Made by a program: the position numbers and the translations under genes. 64,000 nt of DNA from Hyphomicrobiales bacterium (GTDB lineage: Bacteria > Pseudomonadota > Alphaproteobacteria > Rhizobiales > Rhizobiaceae), in contig UCJA01000002.1 of NCBI GenBank assembly GCA_900472675.1, forward strand, positions 1-64,000, given 5' to 3'. Shown here in pieces: positions 27,219 through 35,528 of this stretch (positions are counted from its first letter, which is position 1; each line of letters begins with the position of its first letter). The notes beneath the pieces are model-generated. The model saw nothing but the letters and a program-made list of their open reading frames with translations, was not told where the DNA came from and searched no databases.

Positions 27219-28743
27219 CACCGGACCGACAGACACCCGCGGACCCTCGGTCTGGATTGGCTTTATCGCCATGTGCATCGGCATGTTCATGGCGATCCTC
27301 GATGTGCAGGTGGTGGCGACCTCGCTGCCGACCATCCAGACGGCGCTCGACATCGATCCGGACCAGATGAGCTGGATCCAGACCGCCTATCTAATCGCCG
27401 AAGTGGTCGCCATTCCGCTCACCGGTTTTCTCACCCGCGTGCTCACCATGCGCTGGCTCTTCGTTATATCGCTCACCGTCTTCGTGATCGCATCTATCGG
27501 ATGCGCGGCCAGTGGCAGTTTCGAACAGCTCGTCTCCTGGCGGGTGCTGCAGGGCTTTTCCGGCGGCACGCTGATCCCTGCCGTGTTTTCCGCGGTGTTC
27601 GTGCTGTTCCCGGACAACCGGCAAGCGCTGGCGACCACGATTGCCGGCGTGCTGGCCGTGCTTGCACCGACGGTCGGGCCGATCGTCGGCGGCTGGCTGA
27701 CCGAGAGCTATTCCTGGCACTGGCTGTTCCTGATCAACGTCATTCCGGGCATCGTTGCGGCCCTGGTGGCGGTGCGTTCGCTGCCGCATCAGCGGGCATC
27801 GCTGTCTCAACTGCGGACGATCGACACGGCCGGACTTGTGGCGCTCGCCATCGCGCTTGTGTCCCTGGAACTGGGACTGAAGGGCGCGCCGGTCAGCGGC
27901 TGGCTTTCGCTTCACAGCCTCGGCCTGTTCGGCCTTTCCATCCTGGCGACCGTATTTTTCGTGCGACGCTCGCTCAACATCGCGAGCCCGCTGGTGGAGC
28001 TTCGCAACTTCGCCGACCGCAACTTCCTGGTCGGCGCGACGCTGAGTTTCGTGCTGGGCATCGGCCTGTTCGGCTCGGTCTACCTGATGCCGGTGTTCCT
28101 GGCCTTCGTGCGGGGACACAACGCTCTGGAAATTGGTATGACGATGCTGGTGACCGGTATCGCCCAGCTTTGCACCGCGCCGATCGCCGTCGCGCTCGAA
28201 AAGCGGATGGATCCGCGGCTGCTTTCAGCGGGCGGTTTCGCTCTCTTCGCTGTCGGGATCGGCATGAGCGCCTGGCAGGATCCGTCGACCGATTACGACG
28301 CGATGTTCTGGCCGCAGATCGTGCGCGGCTGTGCGATCATGTTCTGCCTGCTGCCGCCGACGCGCCTGGCGCTCGGCATGCTGTCGCCGGACCGCGTGCC
28401 AGATGCAAGCGGCCTGTTCAACCTGATGCGGAACCTTGGCGGCGCGATCGGCATCGCGCTGATCGACACCGTGATCTACACGCGGTCGGAACCGCTCGCA
28501 CAAAATCTCTGGGCAAGCCTCCAGAGGGGCGATCTTGAGACGGCGACATTCGTGGGTGCACCGGTCGATACGATCAGGGACCATAGCGGCGCCTTCGACC
28601 AGGCGGCGATGGGTATTCTCGACCCGCTGGTCCAGACGGCAGCGACCGTTCAGGCCCTGAACGAAGCCTGGATGATCGTCGCCATCATCACCATTCTCGC
28701 CGTGCTTTGCCTGCCGTTTGCGAGACCTATCGCAAAGCCCTGA
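27178..28743 (+). CDS. MFS transporter, DHA2 (EmrB/QacA) drug-efflux family
   Basis: 521-residue transporter with the 14-segment length typical of DHA2 proteins. The first segment begins VWIGFIAMCIGMFMAILDVQVVATSLPTI, whose LDxxVVxxSLP is a DHA2 hallmark, and motif C-like GVLAVLAPTVGPIVGGWL is present in segment 5. Its start lies inside the end of the methyltransferase gene, so it is probably co-transcribed and may export the polyketide product rather than a drug (inference). Ends 19 nt before a convergent gene. Confidence 0.88.
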   Translation: MQHSQDPSVPTQPDTGPTDTRGPSVWIGFIAMCIGMFMAILDVQVVATSLPTIQTALDIDPDQMSWIQTAYLIAEVVAIPLTGFLTRVLTMRWLFVISLTVFVIASIGCAASGSFEQLVSWRVLQGFSGGTLIPAVFSAVFVLFPDNRQALATTIAGVLAVLAPTVGPIVGGWLTESYSWHWLFLINVIPGIVAALVAVRSLPHQRASLSQLRTIDTAGLVALAIALVSLELGLKGAPVSGWLSLHSLGLFGLSILATVFFVRRSLNIASPLVELRNFADRNFLVGATLSFVLGIGLFGSVYLMPVFLAFVRGHNALEIGMTMLVTGIAQLCTAPIAVALEKRMDPRLLSAGGFALFAVGIGMSAWQDPSTDYDAMFWPQIVRGCAIMFCLLPPTRLALGMLSPDRVPDASGLFNLMRNLGGAIGIALIDTVIYTRSEPLAQNLWASLQRGDLETATFVGAPVDTIRDHSGAFDQAAMGILDPLVQTAATVQALNEAWMIVAIITILAVLCLPFARPIAKP

Positions 28744-28762
28744 TGCGGCGATGATTGTCGGT

Positions 28763-29659
28763 TTAGCTCTTTCGCAAGGCCGTTGCTCCGCCTGCGGTCT
28801 GCACGGCAAGGCTTCCGGCATCGATCCCCGCAGACAGGCAGGACGGCAAGGGACCTCCATCAAGCCAGGCATGCAGGAAGCCGGCATTGAAGGCATCGCC
28901 GGCGCCCGTCGTATCAACGACCGGCACGGGCTTTGCCGGACCATGCAGGATGCCGTCGCCGGATGTTACCCAGGCGCCGCTCGGCCCGCCCTTCAGGGCA
29001 ACCGTCGGAAAACTCTTGCCAAGCATGGTGATCGCTACTTGCGGATCCGCACTGCCGGTGATGGCCTCGGCCTCTTCCAGGTTGGGGAGGAAAACATCGA
29101 CGCCGCGACAGGCCTCCAGAAACCCCGGCGCATAGATGAGGCTGGCATCCCAGCTCGGATCCAGCGACACGGTCAGCCCTTGTGCCTTCGCCCTCGACAC
29201 GAGATCCGGCATCTCATGCAGCGTGGCGTATTCGGCGATGTGGAGATGCTGAGCCTCCGGCCAGGCGAGTGCTGCCTCAAGCGTCTGCGGCTGTGCCGGT
29301 CCGGCGCGGCGCGTGAGAAAGGCGCGGTCCTTGCCGACCACTGCTGCGACCGTGATCTGCGGCCCTGCATCTGCGGCATGTTCGATGAAACGCAGGTCGA
29401 TGCCGCTGTCGCGGATCTGCTCGCCGACGCCTCGTGACAGCGTGTCCGTTCCCAGCCGCGACACCAGCGCCACCTTGCGCCCCACCTGCGCCACATGCGC
29501 GGCCGAGATGAAGGCGCCCCCACCGGCAGCGATATCCAACCCGCCGGCGAACAATTCGCGCCCCAGCACCGGCATCTCGTCCAGACCGGTGAAAATCAGG
29601 TCGCAGTAGATCCGCCCGATGCTGAGCACCGCGGATCGATTGGGGTTGCTCGCGATCAT
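28763..29659 (-). CDS. PfkB-family carbohydrate kinase
   Basis: 298-residue ribokinase-fold sugar kinase. The N-terminal GGG (GGLDIAAGGGAFISAAHVAQVG) and the C-terminal catalytic signature DTTGAGDAFNAGFL with its Asp base are present. It is the last gene of the six-gene ABC importer operon and overlaps the ATPase gene by 4 nt. The sugar is unknown but should be a product of the imported compound. Confidence 0.86.
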   Translation of the reverse strand: MIASNPNRSAVLSIGRIYCDLIFTGLDEMPVLGRELFAGGLDIAAGGGAFISAAHVAQVGRKVALVSRLGTDTLSRGVGEQIRDSGIDLRFIEHAADAGPQITVAAVVGKDRAFLTRRAGPAQPQTLEAALAWPEAQHLHIAEYATLHEMPDLVSRAKAQGLTVSLDPSWDASLIYAPGFLEACRGVDVFLPNLEEAEAITGSADPQVAITMLGKSFPTVALKGGPSGAWVTSGDGILHGPAKPVPVVDTTGAGDAFNAGFLHAWLDGGPLPSCLSAGIDAGSLAVQTAGGATALRKS

Positions 29660-30693
29660 GACCGGCCCAGGAACGCCTCTGTCCGGGCGTCGAAGAGGTA
29701 GAGGCTGCCCGACGGTGCGCTGCAGGTGAGCTGGCTACCGACCGCCGGAACGGACTTGTCGCGAGCGGTGGCGATCACCGGGGTGCCGTCAACATCCAGA
29801 TGCACGAGGGTCTCGGGTCCGAGCGGTTCCACCGCCGTCACCGTGCCAGTGAGACGGATGCCATCGCCCTGCGCCGGCGGATTGGCGGCCAGATCATGCG
29901 GGCGAATGCCGATCAGGATATCGCCACCGCTTGCGGCTTCGACACCGGTGTTGCTGCGCTTTCCGCCGATCAGGTTCATCGACGGGCTGCCGATGAAGCG
30001 GGCGGTAAACACGTCCACAGGGCTTTCATAAAGTTCCGACGGGGTACCTACCTGGAGGATGTGCCCATCCTTCATGACGACGATCCGGTCTGCCATGGTC
30101 ATGGCTTCGACCTGGTCGTGGGTGACGTAGACGGTCGTCGTCTTCAGGCGCTGGTGCAGGCGCTTGATCTCGATGCGCATCTGGGCCCGCAACTGGGCGT
30201 CAAGGTTGGACAGCGGTTCGTCGAACAGGAAGGCGGAAGGATCGCGCACCATGGCGCGGCCGATCGCCACCCGCTGGCGCTGACCGCCCGAGAGCGCTGC
30301 CGGCCGGCGGTCCAGGAAGTCGTCGAGACCGAGAATCTTGCCGGCTTCTTCGATCCGCTTGTCCTTCTCCTGCTTGCTGAGCTTGGAGGTATAAAGGCCA
30401 AAGCCGATGTTCTGGCGCACCGTCATGTGGGGGTAGATGGCGTAGTTCTGGAACACCATGGCGATGTTGCGCTGCTTCGGATCGCGCTCGTTGACGACAT
30501 CCGGGCCGATCTTCAGCGTGCCGGCGGATATTTCCTCCAGCCCGGCAATCATGCGCAACGTCGTGGATTTGCCACAGCCGGACGGGCCGACGAAGACGAC
30601 GAATTCGCCATCGGCGATCGACAGGTCGATGCCCTTGACCGCCTCGACCTTGCCGTAGCGCTTGACCAGTTTCTCGAGTTCGATCGTCGCCAT
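29656..30693 (-). CDS. Carbohydrate ABC transporter ATP-binding protein (MalK/UgpC family)
   Basis: 345-residue ATPase with Walker [11 protein letters not shown]-loop [18 protein letters not shown] signature, Walker [12 protein letters not shown] and switch His in VTHDQ, plus the C-terminal OB-type regulatory domain. The ATG at 30693 shares its first base with the upstream stop codon (TGATG). Partner of the two permeases and binding protein upstream. Confidence 0.92.
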   Translation of the reverse strand: MATIELEKLVKRYGKVEAVKGIDLSIADGEFVVFVGPSGCGKSTTLRMIAGLEEISAGTLKIGPDVVNERDPKQRNIAMVFQNYAIYPHMTVRQNIGFGLYTSKLSKQEKDKRIEEAGKILGLDDFLDRRPAALSGGQRQRVAIGRAMVRDPSAFLFDEPLSNLDAQLRAQMRIEIKRLHQRLKTTTVYVTHDQVEAMTMADRIVVMKDGHILQVGTPSELYESPVDVFTARFIGSPSMNLIGGKRSNTGVEAASGGDILIGIRPHDLAANPPAQGDGIRLTGTVTAVEPLGPETLVHLDVDGTPVIATARDKSVPAVGSQLTCSAPSGSLYLFDARTEAFLGRS

Positions 30694-32207
30694 CAAAGGG
30701 CTCCTGTCAGCGCAGTGAATCGTTCGTGCAGGTCTGCGGCCGCTTTTGCTTCGTGTGCTGCAGCCCTTTCGGCCTCGGCTTCAAATGCTGCCAACCGCTC
30801 CCGGTAAGCGGACAGCGCCGCCTGCATCGGCTCGGGTGCCGGCCCGCCAAAGCGATCACGGACTTTGACGAAATGCTCCGGCGAGACGATCTCGCGGAAT
30901 TTCTCAAGATCGACGGAAGGCTTGCGGCCGACGGAATGCTGGAAGGCTTCAACAAAGGGCCCATAGCCATCGCTGGGAAGATCACCCTTGCCCGCGACGA
31001 CACTCCTGGCAGTGGCAGCCGCAATCTCATGCGCCTCGCGGAACGACAGGCCCTCGATACGCACCAGCGAATCGGCCAGTTCGGTAATGGTGATGCAGGA
31101 GCGGCGAATGTTCTGGTCGACCCGCTCCGGATCGATGCTGATCTGTGCGATCAGCGCCGCCAGCAGATCGAGCACACGCGAAGCAGATGTAAAGGCCTCA
31201 TAGCCCATGCCTTGCGTTTCGCCTTCGCTGTCGTTCATATCGGTGAAGGGCGTGTTGTGCATAATGTCGATCACCGTGCGGGCGCGGCCGAAGGTCTGGC
31301 TCGCCAGATGGCGCAGGTGCTCGATCGGCACCGGATTGCGCTTCTGCGGCATGATCGAGGAGATCTGCACCAGCGCGTTCGGCACATAGATCTGGCCGAC
31401 CTCGAAGCTCGTCCAGAACTGGAAATCCTGGATGAGGCGACCGAGATGCAGGAACATCAGCTCAATGGCGGAATAGGTGGACGTCGTGTAGTCGACGGCC
31501 GCGATGCAGGAATAGGAATTGCGCTGGGCGGCCGAGAAGCCGAGCAGCTGTGCCACACGGGCGCGGTCGATCGGAAATCCCGAGGTGGTGATGGCCGCAG
31601 CGCCCATGGACGAGAGATCGACGATCCGCCGGGCCTCGGCAAAGCGCTCGATATCGCGGATCAGCACTTCGATCGCCGCTGACAGATAGTGGCCAAAGGT
31701 GCTTGGCTGCGCCGGCTGACCGTGGGTATAGGCAACGATCAGCGTGGCCTTATTGCGATCGGCGGCGTCGATCATGGCAGCGAGAAGCGCCCGCGCCTTG
31801 ACCATCAGCGCATCGATCTTTTCCTTCAGGCCGAGCTTGAAGAGGGTGTGATCGATGTCGTTGCGCGACCGCGCCGTATGCAGGCGCCCGGCGATATCGA
31901 CGCCGATGCGTGCCTTCAGCTCCTTTTCGATCAGGAAGAAGAAGTCCTCTACTTCGCCGGTGTAGACCAGTGTCGACGGATCGATCTCCCGGTCGATGGC
32001 GTCCAGTGCGCCGGCAATCCTGGCCGCCACATCGCGGTCGAGGATGCCGGTTTCCACCAGCATCACCAGATGGGCGCGGTCGATCCGGCGGAAGGCTTCC
32101 ACGTGATGGCCCTTGGCGCCATCAAAGAGCGGACGCAGGACGGTGTCCTTGTAGACCGGATCGGGGAAGCTGCTGGTATCGGACAGGCGCGGGTTGGTAT
32201 CCGCCAT
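30693..32207 (-). CDS. Argininosuccinate-lyase-family enzyme within a sugar ABC operon
   Basis: 504-residue fumarase/aspartase-superfamily lyase. GRLHTARSRND (about 108-116), Thr-His162 in YTHGQPAQPST, and the catalytic Ser loop SSIMPQKRNP (283-292) are all visible. It is longer than biosynthetic ArgH (about 460). Its place between a carbohydrate permease and ATPase gene argues against arginine synthesis and for catabolic release of fumarate from an N-substituted aspartate; EDDS lyase of Chelativorans is a precedent for an ArgH-like catabolic lyase. Substrate is inferred only. Confidence 0.82.
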   Translation of the reverse strand: MADTNPRLSDTSSFPDPVYKDTVLRPLFDGAKGHHVEAFRRIDRAHLVMLVETGILDRDVAARIAGALDAIDREIDPSTLVYTGEVEDFFFLIEKELKARIGVDIAGRLHTARSRNDIDHTLFKLGLKEKIDALMVKARALLAAMIDAADRNKATLIVAYTHGQPAQPSTFGHYLSAAIEVLIRDIERFAEARRIVDLSSMGAAAITTSGFPIDRARVAQLLGFSAAQRNSYSCIAAVDYTTSTYSAIELMFLHLGRLIQDFQFWTSFEVGQIYVPNALVQISSIMPQKRNPVPIEHLRHLASQTFGRARTVIDIMHNTPFTDMNDSEGETQGMGYEAFTSASRVLDLLAALIAQISIDPERVDQNIRRSCITITELADSLVRIEGLSFREAHEIAAATARSVVAGKGDLPSDGYGPFVEAFQHSVGRKPSVDLEKFREIVSPEHFVKVRDRFGGPAPEPMQAALSAYRERLAAFEAEAERAAAHEAKAAADLHERFTALTGAL

Positions 32208-32211
32208 GGTC

Positions 32212-33054
32212 TTATCCTTTCAGGCCTGCGAGCATCACGCCGCGCACGATGTAGCGCTGCAGCACGAGGAACACGAGAAGCGTGGGCAAGGTGGCGATCG
32301 CGGCACCGGTCATGATCATTTCCCACTGGATGGACTGCTCGACGGCAAAGCTCGAGAGCCCGACCGGCAGCGTGTAGAGTTCCTTGCTGGTGGTGACGAT
32401 CAGCGGCCAGAAGAACGCCGTCCAGTTGCCGAGGAAGGTAAAGATCGCGAGCGCCGACAGGGCCGGCGTGACCAGGGGCATGGCCACTTTCCACCAGATC
32501 TGGAATTCGTTGAGACCATCGACACGGGCTGCCTCGATGAAGTCGTTCGGAACGGTTTCAAAGAACTGCTTCATCAGGAAGGTGCCGAACGCCGTCATCA
32601 TGCCGGGGAACATGATGCCCCAGTAGCTATCCAGCCAGCCGAGCTGGCTCGACATCAGGTACCAGGGAATGACCAGCATTTCGGTCGGGATCATCAGCGT
32701 CGACAGGATGGCGATGAAGACGAACTGCCGGCCGCGGAACTGGAATTTGGCCAGCGTATAGCCGACGAGGCTATCGAAGAAGCAGTTGGAGATGGTGACG
32801 GCAACCGCCACCAGCGTCGAGTTGAAGAACCACCGCATGAAGCGGCCGTCCGCCAGAACCGCCACGTAATTGGCAAAGGTCGGCGCAGCGGGAATGAGGC
32901 GCAGATCGTAAACCTGGTCGGCAGTCTTCAGCGAGGTTGAGAACATGAAGGCGAGCGGCGAGATCATGATCAGCCCGCCGATGAACAGCAAGGTCCAGGC
33001 GACGATGCGGCCGGGGCGGATGTTGGCGCGGTGGAGCGTAGGGGCTTCGCTCAT
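32212..33054 (-). CDS. Carbohydrate ABC transporter permease (MalG family)
   Basis: 280-residue inner-membrane permease with about six hydrophobic segments and the EAA loop FIEAARVDGLNEFQIWW at about two thirds. It overlaps the partner permease gene by 4 nt (ATGA) and precedes the lyase gene by 4 nt. Part of the ROK-linked importer operon. Confidence 0.91.
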   Translation of the reverse strand: MSEAPTLHRANIRPGRIVAWTLLFIGGLIMISPLAFMFSTSLKTADQVYDLRLIPAAPTFANYVAVLADGRFMRWFFNSTLVAVAVTISNCFFDSLVGYTLAKFQFRGRQFVFIAILSTLMIPTEMLVIPWYLMSSQLGWLDSYWGIMFPGMMTAFGTFLMKQFFETVPNDFIEAARVDGLNEFQIWWKVAMPLVTPALSALAIFTFLGNWTAFFWPLIVTTSKELYTLPVGLSSFAVEQSIQWEMIMTGAAIATLPTLLVFLVLQRYIVRGVMLAGLKG

Positions 33055-34016
33055 TTCTTTTCCCTCAGGATGAAGAGCTGCAGCAGCGAGACGATCATCA
33101 GGATGACGAACAGCACCACCGTCTGGGCCGCGGCATAGCCCATGGCGTAGGAGTTGAAGGCCGTCTGGTAGATCATCAGCACGAGCGGCTTGGTCGATCC
33201 GAGCGGTCCGCCGGGATCATTGGTCGTCATGTTGTAGACCTGGTCGAAGATGCGCAGGAATCCGATCGACGAGAAGACGACGAGGAAGACGGTGGTGGGT
33301 TTCAGGAGCGGCAGCGTGATCTTGCGCAGGATCGCCCATTCGCCCAGGCCGTCGATACGGGCGGCTTCATAGAAGGTCGAGGGAATGGCGCGCAGGCCGG
33401 CCATGAAGATGATGATCTGGAAACCGAGGCCGGCCCAGATCGCCGTTACCATCACGGAAAACAGCGCTTGGTCGGGCGAGCGGATGAACGGCTGCTGCGG
33501 AATGCCGGCCATGCCCAGTACATCGTTGATGATGCCGATCGGCGGCGGCTGGTAGAACCAGCGCCAGACCCATGCCATGGCCGCTGCCGTCGTCAGGAAC
33601 GGCAGGAAATACAGGGCGCGGATGAAGTTGTGCATGAAGCGGACGCGATCGAGGAAATAGGCGATGGCGAAGGCAAGCACGAGGCTGATCGGCGTGCCGA
33701 CGATCAGGTAGGTGAAGGTGTTCTTGAACACCTTCCAGAACTGCGGGTCCTTGAACAGCTTGATGTAGTTGGCAAAGCCGACGAGCTTTGCAGGACGCAG
33801 GAGGTCCCAGTTGGTGAAGGAGAGATAGAAGGCCTGCAGGGTGGGGTAGAAGCGGATCACCGTGTAGAACAGGATCGGCAGTGCCAGGAAGCCCCAGACC
33901 CATAGGAGCCGCCGCGTCTGCATGGAAAGCCGGCTGCTGATGCCACCCGTCGGGCCACCACTGGGGCTACCATTGGGACGGCCCATTGCCGCCCCCTGCT
34001 CTTCAATCGCTGCCAT
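33051..34016 (-). CDS. Carbohydrate ABC transporter permease (MalF family)
   Basis: 321-residue permease with a Gly/Pro-rich cytoplasmic N-terminus, six hydrophobic segments and EAA loop FYEAARIDGLGEWAILRKITLP. The start could also be an internal ATG at 33986, since the first residues are not conserved-looking. It lies 15 nt after the binding-protein gene. Confidence 0.9.
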   Translation of the reverse strand: MAAIEEQGAAMGRPNGSPSGGPTGGISSRLSMQTRRLLWVWGFLALPILFYTVIRFYPTLQAFYLSFTNWDLLRPAKLVGFANYIKLFKDPQFWKVFKNTFTYLIVGTPISLVLAFAIAYFLDRVRFMHNFIRALYFLPFLTTAAAMAWVWRWFYQPPPIGIINDVLGMAGIPQQPFIRSPDQALFSVMVTAIWAGLGFQIIIFMAGLRAIPSTFYEAARIDGLGEWAILRKITLPLLKPTTVFLVVFSSIGFLRIFDQVYNMTTNDPGGPLGSTKPLVLMIYQTAFNSYAMGYAAAQTVVLFVILMIVSLLQLFILREKK

Positions 34017-34031
34017 GACCGGCTCCGTCGC

Positions 34032-35285
34032 TTAAGGCTTCGCCGCGTCGATGATGGCCTGTTCAGCTTCCGCTGCCTGCTTCAGCGAGTCCTTGACCGG
34101 CTGCTTTTCCAGGAACACGCGATTGACCATATCGATGGCATTCTGCCGCTGGGCAGCCTCATCCATGAACATGGTCGTATGGGCGTATTCGAGACCCTTC
34201 AAGAACGGTCCGTAGATCGGATCCTTGAGGTTGGCCTCCGTCATCGCCGCCGCGCGCCGTGCCGGCAGCTCGCCAACCGTCTTCAGCCAGATATCCATCG
34301 CTTCGGCCGAGGAGATGTAGGCGAGAAATTTCTTGGAGGCTTCCAGTTCCTCGCCTGTGGTCTTGGCGCTGATGCCGTTGGCAAAGTAGCTGGCATAGTT
34401 GGAGCGGATGCCTTCGGCATTTGCCGGCAATTCAGTGACGCCCCATTCGAAATCCTTGATGGACTTGAACGACCCTAAGCGGAAGGTGCCGTCGATCGTC
34501 ATGCCGGCCTTGCCGCCGCGGAAGGCTGCCTGGCCTTCATCCATGAAACCGACCTGGCCGATCTTCTTTTCAAGCTGAAGGCTGGTGTAGAAGCTGAGCG
34601 CCTTCAGGCCGGCCTCGCTGTCATAGGTCACCTTCTTGTCGCCATCGGTGTAGGGCTCGCCACCGAACTGGCGGATCAGCACCTCGCGCCACCACTGATG
34701 GTCCTGGCCGCCCATATCGAGGGTCGAGCCGGCGACGGTGAGGTTGCCGGAGGCATCGTGCTTGGCGATCTTCTGCGCTGCCGCGACAAACTCGTCGAGC
34801 GTCTTCGGCGGGGTGTTCGGGTCGAGGCCGGCTTCGGTGAAGAGCTTCTTGTTGTAGAACAGGGCGAGCGAGCGGACCGCCGTGGGCAGGCCGTAGTAGT
34901 CGTCGCCGCGCTTCATCGCCGACACGATCGGGAAGAAATCGCTTTCGATCTTGTCGTGCGGGAAGGTGTCCTTCGGCAGCGGCTGCAGAATGCCGCCGAC
35001 TGCAAACTTGTCGAGCCAGCCGTAGAACAACTGCATCACGTCCGGCCCCTTGCCCGACATGTTGGCGGCAACGACCCGGGTCTGATAATCGGCGTAGGGG
35101 AAAGTCACCTGCTTGACGGTGATATCCGGGTTGGCCTTCTGGAATTCGACAATCAACTGGTCCATTGCCTTGACGCGCGTGTCGAAGACATATTGCCAGT
35201 ATTCGATTTCGACTGCTTGGGCACTGCTGAATGCGAGTGTGCTGAATCCGGCGACGAGTCCGGCGAACAAAGTTGCCTTGCGCAT
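34032..35285 (-). CDS. Carbohydrate ABC transporter substrate-binding protein
   Basis: 417-residue periplasmic binding protein of the MalE/UgpB class. The signal peptide MRKATLFAGLVAGFSTLAF ends near SAQAVEIEYW (about residue 23). NPDITVKQVTFPYADYQTRV, YGLPTAVRSLALFYNK and GKAGMTIDGTFRLGSF are standard positions in this class. The ATG at 35285 is chosen for the signal peptide; a long open frame runs further upstream but passes through the divergent regulator gene. First gene of the operon binding protein-permease-permease-lyase-ATPase-kinase. Confidence 0.92.
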   Translation of the reverse strand: MRKATLFAGLVAGFSTLAFSSAQAVEIEYWQYVFDTRVKAMDQLIVEFQKANPDITVKQVTFPYADYQTRVVAANMSGKGPDVMQLFYGWLDKFAVGGILQPLPKDTFPHDKIESDFFPIVSAMKRGDDYYGLPTAVRSLALFYNKKLFTEAGLDPNTPPKTLDEFVAAAQKIAKHDASGNLTVAGSTLDMGGQDHQWWREVLIRQFGGEPYTDGDKKVTYDSEAGLKALSFYTSLQLEKKIGQVGFMDEGQAAFRGGKAGMTIDGTFRLGSFKSIKDFEWGVTELPANAEGIRSNYASYFANGISAKTTGEELEASKKFLAYISSAEAMDIWLKTVGELPARRAAAMTEANLKDPIYGPFLKGLEYAHTTMFMDEAAQRQNAIDMVNRVFLEKQPVKDSLKQAAEAEQAIIDAAKP

Positions 35286-35449
35286 GTGAGCCTCCAGTTT
35301 CCCAGCCGGCATTCCGGTCGTGGGTGATCGTTCCCTTTGGTCCGTCACGCGGTCCGCGCTCCGGTATTCGCTGCTGCCGATCTGAAACCGGCGGTGGCAA
35401 CTCGACATTGTCGCCTGTCTCTTACGGTCACCCGAGATTGGCGTTCTGT

Positions 35450-35481
35450 CAATAAGATAATTTACTTGAATTAATCTATTG
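35450..35481. promoter_or_regulatory. AT-rich pseudo-palindrome, candidate ROK operator
   Basis: CAATAAGATAATT (35450-35462) and AATTAATCTATTG (35469-35481) are inverted copies matching at 10 of 13 positions around a 6-nt centre. It lies between the divergent binding-protein and ROK regulator genes and is strikingly AT-rich for this DNA, fitting an operator and overlapping promoters. Confidence 0.45.
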
Positions 35482-35528
35482 CCGGGCGCGGCGTTGCGGC
35501 GGTATGAATTTGTGACGAGGACATCGAC

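Noticed and set aside
27273..28538. 421-residue frame overlapping the MFS exporter
   Set aside because: Out-of-frame shadow with repetitive Arg/Ala/Gly composition; the MFS frame has clear transporter motifs.
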